Below are positions 1 to 11,650 of a stretch of DNA of 64,000 nt, piece after piece; within the stretch, counting starts at the first letter, position 1; the number at the start of each line of letters is the position of its first letter. The stretch covers positions 46,995,916 to 47,059,915 of the forward strand of contig NW_024041150.1 of the NCBI RefSeq assembly GCF_014851395.1, written 5' to 3'. The notes under the pieces were generated by a model. The model was not told the DNA's origin. It saw only the letters and a list, made by a program, of their open reading frames with translations, and did no database searches. The stretch comes from Micropterus salmoides (taxonomy: Eukaryota; Chordata; Actinopteri; Centrarchiformes; Centrarchidae). The translations under genes and the position numbers were made by a program.

Positions 1-510
1 CTGATGAGTTTCTGGTCTCAGTCGCTGGTTTCAAGTCTTCTTCAACACAGCATGATGTATATTTAGTAAATTATGGTCCCATTTATTTTAAAATAGACCA
101 CAAAGCAGAGTATGTGTCAGGGCGGGGTTATCTATGATTGACAAGTCGTTACCATGGCGACCTGTCAATCAGGCTAGAGTGACTCGTCCCCTCGGCGCTG
201 TGTTAATTTAACCAGCGCCGCTGAAAAAGCTTATCAGGAGTCGGCTGTTCATTTTCTCTGGTGAGTACATTTAGTTTTAAGACTGCTGTTCTCTACACAA
301 ACTTATCAGCCTGTTAAAATGACAGTTAACGTGAGTTACAAAAACTCCACATGGTGGCGCCCTGTCGGCCAGACTCGAGGCTTCAGAACGGCAGTCCACA
401 AACCAACGGGTGACGTCACCATGACTACGTCCATTTCTTACATACAGTCTATGCTCTGAGCTCACTCGCCCCTCGGGTCGTCGAGTACCGCGGTTCAAGT
501 GCAACAGCAT
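1..510. repeat. Dispersed fish repeat fragment (unclassified)
   Basis: This stretch has no credible coding frame. Its wording, with segments such as TATGGTCCCATTTATTT and ACTACGTCCATTTCTTACAT, resembles short non-autonomous repeats I remember as common in teleost genomes. No terminal repeat or target duplication was resolved. The family assignment is from memory and weak. Confidence 0.3.
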
Positions 511-903
511 GGAATAAATACTGTCCCAAATGTGTTGTAGCTGTGTGGAAAAGTTTAGTACTTGTACATTCAAATGTTTGAATGCAGGAGCCTCAATCTC
601 ATCTGACAGTTGGGGGGACAATAAACATAAAATTTCTCAAGCTACATTTTTGAAGGGGACACAAATAATCCAGCCAAAAGCGTCCTTGTATAGGATACGT
701 GTACACAGAGGAAAGCCTTACTGCTACTATTACTGTAACATGGAGGCAGTGATGTCACCAAACTGCCGTGACTTTTTGGACTCACTCTTTTCTCCGTCTG
801 TTTATCAGGCCAACAACACAAAGCAGTCGTTTTTTAAATCTGACTTAGGTTCAGGGGGTCACCGTCCGTCATGTTATCCTAATTATCTGGCATCCTCCAC
901 ATG
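511..903. other. Non-coding stretch, nothing recognised
   Basis: Only short open frames without recognisable domains are present. No RNA gene, array or transposon end was seen. Confidence 0.4.
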
Positions 904-2469
904 CTAGTATTTTAGGTTTACGTCTCTTAGATATTCACCTGCAGCTGATCTGCCACTGAACGTCACACTGAGCACAACCCAACACAGCGGTGGATCTACA
1001 ACATTAATCGCCGTGTTAGTTGGAGTAAGAGATGCACCCGTTGGGTTTTTCCTGGCCGATTCCAATAACTGTTGAAAGGTCTGAGCTGCTGATTCTGATT
1101 CTTCTAACTGACAGCACACACAAACATCTTTGTAACTTTCCATAGTCATTATTATCAGGATCCCATCAGCACAAACACTGGCTATTCTCACTGGGGTCCA
1201 TTCAGTTGTATGGTCACAATGAAAAACATAGATCACATTTTCACTGCAGGGAGCTGTCGCTACAAATATAATCCAACTAAACATTAGGCCATTTAAAATA
1301 TATATGAATCCGAACACAATCAAGCCCACAGCTGATCAACAAACACAAATACATCCACAAATAGCAGCTCTCTGCCTGCTGGTGATCAACAAAGACATTC
1401 TGACGCATCAGCTGCTGGAACGTTGTCGACATGAACAGGACTGAATGTGAGATCTGATATGATGTTTCTGACTCCGCCTCCATTCATTATCATTATCATC
1501 GTCCTGCTGATTCATTAAGGGCTGCAGCTAACTAGCATGTTTGAGGACATGGCATGATTTATGATGATGTATGTTTATTAATATATGTGACAGAAGAATG
1601 TTTTAGCTGAGCGCTGCAGTCACATGGTTCATCTGTTAATATAAATATGTAGCTTCAAACTTCATATAAACACAACAATAAACATACCTCAAACAAAAAC
1701 CAAAGTTAGAAATAGAAAACATAGAAACTATCAGACCGTTTAATGTGTTTATATGAAGTTTGAAGCTACATATTTTAAACATCAGATGAACCTGGTGTAC
1801 AGTGAGCGAGCGAGTTTGTGTCAAACTGACTCAACCACAGAGAAGAATCCTCGTGTTGTAACAGATGAACCGTGTGACTGCAGCGCTCAGCTAAAACATT
1901 CTTCTGTCACAAATATTAAACATTAAACCGTCTGACAGTTTCTAAGTTTTCTAACTTTGGTTTTTGTTTGAGTGCAGCCTCTGAGATGTGATGCATGGAT
2001 GGATGAGTGATTGAATGAATGGATGAATAAATGGATGGATGGATGAGTGATTGAATGAATGGATGAATAAATGCATGGATGATTGAGTGATTGAATGAAT
2101 GGATGAATAAATGCATGGATGGATGAGTGATTGAATGAATGGATGAATAAATGGATGGATGGATGAGTGATTGAATGAATGGATGAATAAATGCATGGAT
2201 GGATGAGTGATTGAATGAATGGATGAATAAATGGATGGATGGATGGATGAGTGATTGAATGAATGGATGAATAAATGGATGGATGGATGGATGGATGAGT
2301 GATTGAATGAATGGATGAATAAATGCATGGATGGATGAGTGATTGAATGAATGGATGAATAAATGCATGGTTGGATGAGTGATTGAATGAATGGATGAAT
2401 AAATGCATGGATGGATAGTATCTGTGTGTTGGACTCACCGAGCAGCAGAGACACAGATGAAGCCTTCAT
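904..2469 (-). CDS. Candidate two-exon small secreted protein, unknown function
   Basis: I do not recognise this gene. On the minus strand an ATG at 2469-2467 opens a short hydrophobic start (MKASSVSLLL) and ends at a strong donor (G|GTGAGT, exon 2439-2469). In-frame continuation is possible at an acceptor GACAG|CT, exon 904-1253, giving a stop at 904-906 and about 126 residues in all. The second exon is cysteine-rich near its start (PCSENVIYVFHC, then VCVCC) with a Trp in between, which would suit a small disulfide-bonded extracellular domain. The intron carries the 40-bp array and the nested inverted repeat. The leader is short for a signal peptide, so an exon may be missing. A TTAATAA box and an ETS-like GGAAGTG lie upstream of the ATG. 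The phases match, but no family supports the gene, so it may be fortuitous. Confidence 0.28.
1587..1972. repeat. Nested inverted repeat (foldback element)
   Basis: Three arm pairs are interleaved. 1587-1638 pairs with 1859-1910 (33 bp perfect, then one mismatch). 1643-1674 pairs with 1744-1775 (32 bp perfect). 1689-1742 pairs in part with 1924-1972. The arms are collinear with insertions, as expected for an inverted duplication or a foldback MITE. No open frame is present. Confidence 0.75.
1991..2416. repeat. Minisatellite, about 40-bp unit of GGAT/GAAT words
   Basis: About 10 tandem copies of a ~40-bp unit built from GGATGGATGAGTGATTGAAT and GAATGGATGAATAAATGCAT, with GGAT expansion in some copies. 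Minus-strand reading is open in all three frames (HPFIHSFNHS-type peptides), which is low-complexity read-through and not coding. Confidence 0.9.
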
Positions 2470-3429
2470 GTTGTCTGGATGTCGACTGTCAGTCAGTTTG
2501 AACAGCAGAGTGACGCCTTCAGCTTCACTTCCTTATTAACACACTCAGCGCATCATTGGCTGCGCTGCATGATACCCTGCTGCTCATGATTGGTGCTTCA
2601 GGAAGCTGCTCTCCACTTCACCAGGTAGCCCCGCCCTCAACGCTATGAACCAATCACAACAGCAGAAAGGTCAGCTGTCTGAACCAATAATTAGTGGCAA
2701 ACTTCTCCATGACTGTGATAATGAAGTCACGTAGCTGCTGAATCAGCTGGCTTTTGATGGACAGCATGGCCAAGGCCCTGAGGCGTGGCTGGCCCTTGGC
2801 AAGTGAATGTTTTTGGAAATGCATCTGAATATTCCCAGATTCAAAGAGTCCGCCGACTCATCGTGGACGTACAGAGCTGTTTCACATTTTCCACACAGTT
2901 TCCTAAATGTTATGATCCGACTGAGCACGTACCTGTTTTCCTCCACCTGCTTGTTTTGCTGCTTAATTGAGCCCCTGCATGCGCTGTCAATATGGACAGC
3001 GATGATTTCCATTCCAAGAAAGCCCAATTTCAAAGCATAGAGATGACTTCCGCTGCACTCATGTTTTGATTGGATGCAATCCTAACATTAGTAGCCTGGT
3101 AATGAAGCAGTGATTTTTTTGTGTGACGTGTTCATCATTCGATGTCTGATTTGATAAATGGCAAATGTGATTGTAATGTAACATTACCATTATTGCCACA
3201 GTATGGAAAAAAACAGGACAACACGTCCTCCATCTATCTTGCTATTTTCATGATTCACCTGTCATGCCAAACAAAATGAATTAGTGTAGTTATTATTTTG
3301 ATATTCCGGGTTTGTCATTAATGTTATAATGATTTCCGTATGTCCCATCATTCCAGAGACTCCACAGGAAAACAGACAAATCATCCGGTTCCAAGCAGAA
3401 AATGTGAACCGGTTCCCTAAGTCCAAATG
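2470..3429. other. Non-coding, nothing recognised
   Basis: The first 150 bases would be the promoter of the 904-2469 candidate (inverted CCAAT near 2555, TTAATAA). The remainder shows only short open frames. No array, RNA gene or clear transposon was found. Confidence 0.4.
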
Positions 3430-3645
3430 TTGGGTGATGATGGCGCATAGATAAGCTGATTGCCTTTGGTGTGGGAGACCTGTGTTCGATTCCCACACCC
3501 ATCCACCATTGTGTCCCCGAGCAAGACACTTAACCCCTCGTTGCTCCAGAGGCGTGCGACCTCTGACATGTATAGCAATTGTAAGTCGCTTTGGATAAAA
3601 GCGTCAGATAAATTAATAAATGTGATGTTCAATGTAATCTTGTAA
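3430..3645 (+). mobile_element. tRNA-derived SINE, copy 1
   Basis: A tRNA-like head carries a box-B-like GTTCGATTCCCAC at about 3485. The body word GAGCAAGACACTTAACCCCT and the tail word TCGCTTTGGATAAAAGCGTC follow, then AAATTAATAAATGT. The same order recurs at 25312-25458 and 47917-48060. This head-body-tail plan fits a fish SINE whose tail is shared with an L2-type LINE. Confidence 0.7.
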
Positions 3646-4097
3646 ATGTAGGCATTGTTTGTGTGTATTAATTGCAGGACCTGAAACCGGGATCTGGAAC
3701 AGGTGGCGAGGTAGCCTCGTGGCGTTTTATGAAGAGCATGAGGTGTTGGGCACAATAAACCCTGCTGTTGTGTTTGCATCTTTTGGTCCTGCTGCTGATC
3801 CCATAACAATTCTTCTGGTGAGGTTTAAAGGTTAGCTACAACAACATGTAATGCAGTTTTAATTATTTTAACAATGCAATGTAGTCTGAAGTGTTATTGA
3901 TTATTGATAATTGGATATGATAATTGTAATGTACATAGTAATGTGATTTTGTTATTGATGATACACCAGTGCATTATTTCTTTGGTGAAACTAATGATTA
4001 TTAATTGACAAATGTTACCTGTATGAGGATACTGTCTTGCCCTATGAAGAAAGCTACTGTTCTTCATAATGCAAACCCGGGTAACTAACACATATAT
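3646..4097. other. Non-coding AT-rich spacer
   Basis: No domain-bearing frame, RNA gene or array was seen. Confidence 0.4.
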
Positions 4098-4352
4098 CTA
4101 GGAACCTTCCATTAGAATCACATTTTTTGTATAGAATCCTTTGGAATTCAAATACTCTAATCTGTGCTGTTTAATTATGATATGGCTGCCATCTATTGCT
4201 CCTACATTGTTTTTGAAAGCAGCTAACTGCATGAAGCTCTCCAGCCTGCGGGAAAGAAATGACTCTTGTACGTGAGAACAACTAGGGTCCAGGGTTGTAA
4301 AGCACCAGTCGTAGTTATCACCGCTCTCCACCTGAAGTGTCGGCCAGAACAC
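4098..4352 (-). pseudogene. Harbinger (PIF/HARBI1-type) transposase fragment
   Basis: The 84-residue minus frame contains FLSRRLESFMQLAAF, then GAIDGSHIIIK, then EYLNSKGF. This matches the block around the first catalytic Asp of PIF/Harbinger DDE transposases, including HARBI1 (usually GAIDGTHI.IK and EY.NRKGFHS). The frame stops right after this block, so the later catalytic residues are missing. The DNA-binding partner gene was not identified. It is a dead remnant. Confidence 0.7.
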
Positions 4353-6648
4353 TACTTAAGGCCAGGAGGTACTTCTGTAGTATCAGGACAGACATTGACT
4401 TAGAGGAAATGAGAGTCGAGATGGAAGGATGGTTCAACAACGTAATGAGAACAATGCGGTCCTTCCGCAATGGTGACGTCACATTTACCCGACCTGATTG
4501 CTCTCTCAAGGGCCTCTGCAGACCACACATGGCTCCTCTGCTGAGGCGAAAGATCAGCTTCAGCTCAGTCTCTATGTTAAACCACAAACACAGGATGGGC
4601 ATGTTGTTAGGTAGGAAGACCAGTTCACATCCTTGTTCTCTAAAGAAGGACTTGTTTCGACTAGTTAAAACTGCAGGAAATTTGCATCTACTCGTTCATC
4701 AAATCAAATCCATATGGCACAAACATGCTAACAGGAGCCAACTATACAGTACATATTCACAGTATTCTGTCCTATCAGACCTGCTCACAAACAAGGTACA
4801 AGGCTGTTTATTAGCCATTATACAGCACAAGGCTGCATAATGAAACATGCGACACACACAACATGGAATTAAGTAATTAAGTGTAGGCCTAGATTAAAAT
4901 ATGGTAACATATAAGATAAAATAAAACAATATGTACAGTTATTTATATACATATACAGACAGCTATACACCCCGAACATTCCACAGTGCATTTTTTAAAT
5001 TTGCATCTGGGGTGAATGTAAACAGCAGCAACCAGATGATAATATAAAAGTTTCATATTCACAATAAACAGTCTGACATTTGGGAAACAGAGTCCATCCT
5101 GACTGCGTTTGAGCACCAAGCATCATCAAAGTAAAAGAGAGTCTGCTTCCTCTCATCTTGCACTGACAGCTCGGAACATGGACCACCTGCAGAGTGCTTG
5201 ATCCGGGATGTTGATGGGGCAGGTCTCTGTAACGATGTGGGCACAACAGTCTCTGAATTCCGTTGTTTGGTCAACATGAGTCCCATTTTGTCCAGAACGG
5301 CTCTTTAGGAGCAGAATTAGATCCAAGCTGGGCCAGCAGGTCTCCTCTCCTGGCTCTCTTTCCTCTCCTCTGAACGATCACCGCACCCGCCATGGCGCCT
5401 GTTCCGGTAGTTTGGGCCGGGTGGATCGTGATCTGCTGCTCTTTAATCCAAAAGCCCGTCTTCATCTTCATCTTCCAGTGACAGTATTTATGGCAGAAGT
5501 GACACATGTTTTGACAATAAAGCCGGAAAAAACAGATAAAAAAAACAAAAGAAAAACACATATCACACAATCAACACACAACTCAGAAAAGAATACCTAT
5601 TGCCCAAACAAGAGAGCTAACCACAGCGGAGGGCAGATACTAAAACTTGTGTCATGTCTGTTAACATCTGAATGATGGCTCGCTTGGACGTTAACAGACA
5701 TGACGTCTGTTAACATCTGAGCGAGCTATCGTCACCTTCTGATGACCTATTGGGTTCTTGGAGAATTATTCCATTTTGTAGGGGGAGATTTCTACCCCCT
5801 GGGTTAAAAAGTAGTAGGGGCAAGTGGTGAAATGGGATTCAGCCTTTATCTGCAACTTTGCAAAGAAACACAAGTAAGAAGAACTAAAGGTATGAGATAA
5901 TAACTGACTAGACTATTATAATCTGTTGTGGCTGTGTGACCAGATAATGCATCACAAGATGTTGTGAGACTATGGTGGGTAGATCTCGGACCATCTCAGA
6001 CCATCTCGGACTGCCCCTTCAAAATAAAATCTGTTCACTTTAAACGCATTGATCTGGTGCACTGTGAAAGCAAATTTAAAAGGTTGGATCTATGAAGAAC
6101 TTTGCGTTCTAGTAAACAATTTGATCATAAACACATTGTATAGAATAAAGTTGCTAACCCTGCCTGTCAGCTCGCTTTTTTAGTTGCGGCTAGCATGACC
6201 ATGTTTTCACCGAGTGTCATTGGATCCACTAAAAGCTGTTCAAACCCTTAAAGTGACCGTATTTACCTCGAACGTTGTGTCCTCCTGAAGAAAAGCCGTT
6301 GTCTCGAGTCGGATGCCAAAGTGCGTGAGAACAAATTAGACTGGCCAGGATATGATGGCCTTTGCTGTTTCTGCAGTTGCCCAGCTCACTTCATGACTGT
6401 TCTTTTGCAACCTGCTCTCAGCTGTTGTGTGATCATTGTTGTCTTGTGATGTGTAAGTGAGGTGGCAGAACTTTGTTTATGGAACTGGACAGCATACCTG
6501 CTGCCTGCTGGACTAGTCATTCAGCTTTTGACTAATAGGTGTGTTTGTGATTTGACTTGCCAGCTTCACTATAGTGTTAGAGGAGCGGGTCTGGTTGCAG
6601 TCATGGGTGTAGAGAGCGTAAAGGACTGGACCAAGCACACAACCCTGT
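4353..6648. other. Non-coding, possible Harbinger surroundings
   Basis: No complete gene was found. A 40-codon minus frame at 5271-5393 begins in a good initiation context (GCGCCATGG) with a basic start (RRGKRARRG), but it is short and unrecognised. It may be part of the decayed Harbinger neighbourhood or chance. A short inverted repeat is at 5652-5703. Confidence 0.35.
5652..5726. repeat. Short inverted plus direct repeat
   Basis: TCATGTCTGTTAAC at 5652-5665 is mirrored by GTTAACAGACATGA at 5690-5703. TCTGTTAACATCTGA then recurs directly just after. This could be the tip of a DNA transposon or a local hairpin. Confidence 0.6.
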
Positions 6649-7035
6649 CTAAACTGACATTTTGTGGTCTGTTTGTGAGAAAGTCCATAAGCAGAGTGTA
6701 GTGGTTGGTCCCAGGTTATTGAGCATGTGTACCAGCTTAAAAGTGATTATAGTAGTGAAAGCTGAGCTGAAGTAAACGAATAGCATCCTGACAAGTGTGT
6801 TTGGATGCTCCAGGTAGGACAGGGTTGTATGAAGTGCAATGGAGGATAGGTTGGTAGTCATATATGCTTTGGGCACATGGACGATCCTTGTAGATCTAAG
6901 ACAGGCGGGGACTGCAGCATGTTGTAGGGAGAGATTAAAGATGACAGTTGGTCGTGGAGGTGGGCATGGTTTGGATTCAGCTGCAGTGGGGAGAGGTGGC
7001 TCAGGTGAGCAGAGCCAGGAAGAGCAAACTGTCAC
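6649..7035 (-). pseudogene. Dead LINE reverse transcriptase fragment
   Basis: The minus frame contains FNLSLQHAAVPACLRSTRIV, then HTTLSYLEHPNTLVRMLFVY, then FSSAF. This order fits the fingers and palm of a CR1/L2-like non-LTR reverse transcriptase. The usual block FVDFSSAFNT reads FVYFSSAFTT here, so the first catalytic Asp is Tyr. The segment between VPK and the ALHTTLSYLEH block is shortened relative to related elements, and no YADD block follows. It is a non-functional relic. Confidence 0.7.
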
Positions 7036-9489
7036 AGCTGCTGTTCATTCACTGATTAAGCTCTCCCTCTAAATGCAGTAGTGTGCTGGACCTCAGACGC
7101 CTGCTGCCTGCTGTGATGTGAACAGCCGGTGTGGTTGTATGTGAAGATTTGTGTAGGAGCTGGTGTGACCGGTGGAGGACTGACTGGGGTGAACGAGCCG
7201 GGGGACGCACAGCCGGCCCGGCAAAGCACTTTATGTTGAGTTTATGTGTGCAGTGGGTGAAAGAAATCTTTGGTTGGTCTGTACCGGGTACTAACCAATG
7301 TGACAAGAGGCTTTTGCCACATCGGTTAGCACAAGATTTCAGTGCGCAGCCTGTCTGGTCCTGCTGCTATGGTGAAGTCTTTTCCCCCCACAGTGGATCT
7401 CACCTGGTGCTGCTGAGGGATGAGAGCTGCTCCTCCTCTGTGCGGTGTGATCTGAGCTCCTGCATTGCTGTCTTGGTTGTTGAAGCGTGCACAGAACTGG
7501 ACCTGCTCTTGTATTGTTATTATTATTGTTGATAATATGTTGTATTGTAGATTATTATTTTAATGCAGTTATTGATCATTTAAGAAATGAGGAATCGCTG
7601 CAGTGATGTGACCGTGTACACCAGGACACTAGCCGTGTTTCCATTAACATTTTTTAACGCACATTTTGAAGTGTCATGTTAGAAAAGGTTGATGGAAACG
7701 GCAAAATTTTAAATGAATCCTTAATTATTCAATAGTTTTTGCGCTCGCTTGAGATGGTTTTTGCCTTTGTTGAAAAAGAGTTAATGCATTAAATCGGAGA
7801 TAGAAACACTTTTTTTGAATGAGTTCTGACGTAGCGAGCTTGTAACTCACGTCTGATCAGCTGTTTCTGCTGTCACCGTCTTGCCCCGTTGTGCAGAGTT
7901 CTGCATACCTGCGAGAATTCCCTGCACCTCGCGGCAGGTAACGCTCATTTGTGCTGAGAAAAAAGGTGGATGCAGATCTGGGTGGGTAGCCTTCTTCATC
8001 TGTTCTGCTGAAATATGCATTCACTTCTTAAAGGTCCTTCTCAGATCCTTTGCTCTGCACGCTGATCAAACGGCATATTTTTGCTGAATCTCAATGAATG
8101 CTACTTCTACTGAGTGTTATAAAATATTAATGACTAACAGCCATAGAATAGGCTATATTCTTAGAATCAGTTATCCCCATTGATGGACCCCGTGAAGGAT
8201 ATTATAGCGTTTAAAAGCATTATCTGGAGGTGCAGGCAAAACACCAGATATTACCTTAACATGGCTGGTAGCAGTTTGCCCGCTTTAAAAACACATTTCT
8301 GCGAACCTCTCTCCATTTTTCTAAGATCAGTGGCCATGAGAATGTAATTTAACCGCTGAACCACAGCACAAGTGTGAACCTGATAGATGTTTTGTTGACT
8401 CACTTCTGCTTTCCATTTCTCCATCTGGTTATTTTCTCTTCCATATTGTCATGACAACTGGCCACTGAGCTTAATAATGCTGCTAAATGACAAGATACTT
8501 ATCGACTGTTCTGTCACGCAAAGTCACTCTGGGTTCTGGGAAACAGGTCCAAATTTAAATGTTAAAATCATACAATAACATAAAGGAATATAAAAACAGA
8601 GAAAGATGAGTCATTAAATCATAATAACAATAAGGAACTGAGTAAATTATATTTAGATGTATACAGAGTTTCCTGGCAGGGCGCTTCACCCCTTCACACA
8701 TTTGTTCAGTAGAATAGAAACACAAACGAGCCGTTACTAAAACACCAGAATATAACAGACACTACAACAGTTCCTGTCGGTGAGTTTAGCTGCCAGAGGG
8801 ACTCTATAGCGCCTCCTGGAGCTCTGCAGGACACTCCTCGCCTTCTTCCTCGTCCTTCCTGTGAAACGCTGAGTTCAGGGCTTTAACACAGTCCTGGAAA
8901 GTGTTTTCTTAGATCTGCAGGTCAGGTGACCGCAGCAGGTCAGGAAACTGAAAACTCAACAATAGTTTTGTACAGTAGTTGTGAAATCTGCTGACTAACA
9001 CTGAGGTCGCTGAGTTTCCTCAGAAGATCAAGTCACTGTGAACTTGAAAATATGTCCAGAGCAGCTGGAGTCCACACCTGTACCCAGGTGTTTACAGTCT
9101 CAACATGTTGCCATCAGGTTAAACTGGATCTGTCTACAGAGAGAACTATGATGGTTTCTAGCTGGCTGATGTCTGAAGGCCTTAGTGTGGGCAGATAGGC
9201 GGCTTCACCTGACGTTCAGCATACTGAACAGCCTGAGATGCCTCTCATGGATCATAAAGAGAGGTAACAGCACAGCCTGGTGGACAGCACCCCCCTCTGT
9301 GTTAGTAGAGAACATTAATTGTCCACTTGGTTTTGACACTGTTTAGCAAAATGTTAGGACAGTGAGAAAATATTAAACTATTCTGAAAATGAAGTGACAG
9401 ATTAGAGAAATAAACCTCACTCCCATGCCTCACTTGTGGCCGTCCTATTCTTTGTGAACATGAGACAGTAGAGAGAGTAAAATGAGCAC
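7036..9489. other. Gene-free spacer with a possible DNA-transposon relic
   Basis: No supported gene is present. Around 7629-7870 the words GTGTTTCCATTAAC, GATGGAAACGG and GCATTAAATCGGAGAT resemble a short non-autonomous DNA transposon I recall as common in fish, at low confidence. Other open frames lack domains. Confidence 0.4.
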
Positions 9490-9717
9490 TCACTGCTATT
9501 CAATTCAATTGAATTCAGTTTTATTTATATAGCGCCAAATCACAACAACAGTTATCTCACAGCGCTTTTCATAAAAGAGCAGGTCTAGACCGTACTCTGT
9601 GATGCTATTTACAGAAGCCCAACAGTTCCCACCAAGAGCAGCACTAGGAGACAGAGGCAAGGAAAAACTTCCTTTAAGAGGCAGAAACCTCGAGCAGAAC
9701 CATGACTCAGGGTGGGC

Positions 9718-9761
9718 GAGAGAGAGAGAGAGAGAGAGAGAGATGTAAGGAGAGAGAGAGG
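9718..9761. repeat. GA microsatellite in the LINE 3' UTR
   Basis: A run of GA dinucleotides, interrupted by ATGTAAGG, lies in the 3' UTR of the LINE. Confidence 0.85.
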
Positions 9762-10243
9762 GGAGGGAGGCAGCCTACACAACATATCCACACAGAGGTC
9801 CAGACAGTAAAGGTAATGTTGCTATAGACTAAATGAAAAATGGTACAGATATTTATAATAGTGTTAATGATAACAATCGTAATGTTAATGATTATAATAA
9901 CAATAATAATAATAGGACTAGTAACAATAGTCGTTGCAGCAGAGGGTGTCGAGCAGGAACACGGGGGCAGCAGGTGACCCGCAACCACAGATCCAGACTC
10001 CACAGCTCCAGAGCCAGAAAACCTGCAGGAAGTGATAGGAGGAGAGAGGAGAGGGACGAGAAAGCACAAGACTACCGGAAAGGGGAGAAGTTGTGTTAGT
10101 AACATGCAATAATGGGATGAGGTTGCATACAGAGGGAGAGAAAGTAGAGGAGAGAGGAGCTCAGTGCATCATGGGAAATCCCCCAGCAGTCTAGGCCTAT
10201 AGCAGCATAACTAAGGGATGGTTCAGGACTACCTGAGCCAGCC

Positions 10244-11650
10244 CTAACTATAAGCTTTATCAAAGAGGAAAGTCTTAAGCCTACTCTTAAATGTGGAGAT
10301 GGTGTCTGCCTCCTGAACCCAAACTGGAACCTGGTTCCACAGGAGAGGAGCTTGATAGCTGAACGCTCTGGCTCCTAGTCTACTTTTGGAGACTCTAGGA
10401 ACCACAAGTAACCCTGCATTCTGGGAGCGCAGTGCTCTGGTGGGGTAGTAAGGTACTATGAGCTCTTTAAGATAAGATGCTGCCTGACCATTAAGAGCTT
10501 TGTAGGTAAGAAGAATGATTTTAAATTCTATTCTGGATTTTAGTGGAAGCCAATGCAAAGAAGCTAAAACAGGAGAAATGTGATCTCTTTTCCTGGTTCC
10601 TGTCAGAACACGTGCTGCAGCATTCTGGATCAGCTGAAGAGTTTTAATGGACTTTTTAGAGCAGCCTGATAATAAGGAATTGCAGTAATCCAGCCTACAA
10701 GTAACAAATGCATGGACTAGTTTTTCTGCATCATTTTTAGACAGGATGTTCCTGATTTTCGCAATACTACGTAGGTGAAAAAAGGCGGTTCTTGAAATTT
10801 GCTTAATGTGAGACTTAAACGACATGTCCTGATCAAAGATAACTCCAAGATTCCACACAGTGATGCTGGAGGCCAGGGCGATGCCATCAAGGGAAACTAT
10901 CTCTTTAGATAATGCGTCACGGAGGTGCTTAGGCCCCAGAGCAATAACTTCAGTTTTATCTGAGTTTAACATGAGAAAATTACAGGTCATCCAGGTTTTA
11001 ACATCCTGAAGGCACATTTGAAGTTTAGCTAACTGATGAGTTTCATCTGGCTTGATCGATAGATATAACTGAGTATCATCTGCATAACAATGAAAGTTTA
11101 TGGAATATTTCCTGATAATATTGCCTAAAGGAAGCATATATAAAGTGAAGAGGATCGGTCCGAGGACAGATCCTTGAGGAACTCCATGAGTAACTTTGGC
11201 GTGCATGGAGGACTCATCGTTAACATGTACAAACTGAAATCGATCTGATAAATAGGACTTAAACCAGCTTAGAGCGGTTCCTTTAATGCCAATGAAATAT
11301 TCCAGTCTCTGCAATAGGATCTGATGGTCAATGGTATCAAATGCAGCACTAAGATCTAATAAAACCAGTACAGGGACAAGTCCTTTGTCTGATGCAATAA
11401 GGAGGTCATTAGTAATTTTCACCAGTGCTGTCTCTGTGCTAGGATGAGCTCTAAATCCTGACTGAAAATCCTCAAATAAACTATTGCTCTGTAGAAAGTC
11501 AAACAACTGTTTAGCAACTGCTTTCTCCAGAACCTTAGAGAGAAATGGAAGGTTAGATATAGGTCTATAGTTGGCTAAAACATCCGGATCAAGTTTGGGT
11601 TTTTTCAGAAGAGGTTTAATTACAGCTACTTTAAAAGTACTGTGGTACAT
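10244..11650 (-). CDS. LINE ORF2, reverse transcriptase part
   Basis: A 468-codon open frame. From the N-terminus: NYRPISNLPFLSKVLEKAVA, LLDLSAAFDTIDH (first catalytic Asp), HGVPQGSVLGPILF, and FHCYADDTQLYLS (YADD catalytic pair). C-terminal blocks include LGVIFDQDMSF and LHWLPLKSRIEFKI. These are the standard blocks of an L2/CR1-type enzyme that copies element RNA at a nicked chromosomal target. All catalytic Asp residues are present. The endonuclease should sit upstream in the same frame but is broken, so the Met at 11650 is only where the open frame begins. Confidence 0.92.
   Translation of the reverse strand: MYHSTFKVAVIKPLLKKPKLDPDVLANYRPISNLPFLSKVLEKAVAKQLFDFLQSNSLFEDFQSGFRAHPSTETALVKITNDLLIASDKGLVPVLVLLDLSAAFDTIDHQILLQRLEYFIGIKGTALSWFKSYLSDRFQFVHVNDESSMHAKVTHGVPQGSVLGPILFTLYMLPLGNIIRKYSINFHCYADDTQLYLSIKPDETHQLAKLQMCLQDVKTWMTCNFLMLNSDKTEVIALGPKHLRDALSKEIVSLDGIALASSITVWNLGVIFDQDMSFKSHIKQISRTAFFHLRSIAKIRNILSKNDAEKLVHAFVTCRLDYCNSLLSGCSKKSIKTLQLIQNAAARVLTGTRKRDHISPVLASLHWLPLKSRIEFKIILLTYKALNGQAASYLKELIVPYYPTRALRSQNAGLLVVPRVSKSRLGARAFSYQAPLLWNQVPVWVQEADTISTFKSRLKTFLFDKAYS

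Noticed and set aside
1916..2469. Minus frames with HSFNHSSIH repeats
   Set aside because: They are read-through of the 40-bp GGAT/GAAT minisatellite.
4337..4840. 167-codon plus-strand frame
   Set aside because: It is opposite or beside the Harbinger remnant, with no recognisable domain.
9707..10109. Minus-strand frames next to the LINE
   Set aside because: They lie in the LINE 3' UTR and arise from GA and ATT tracts.
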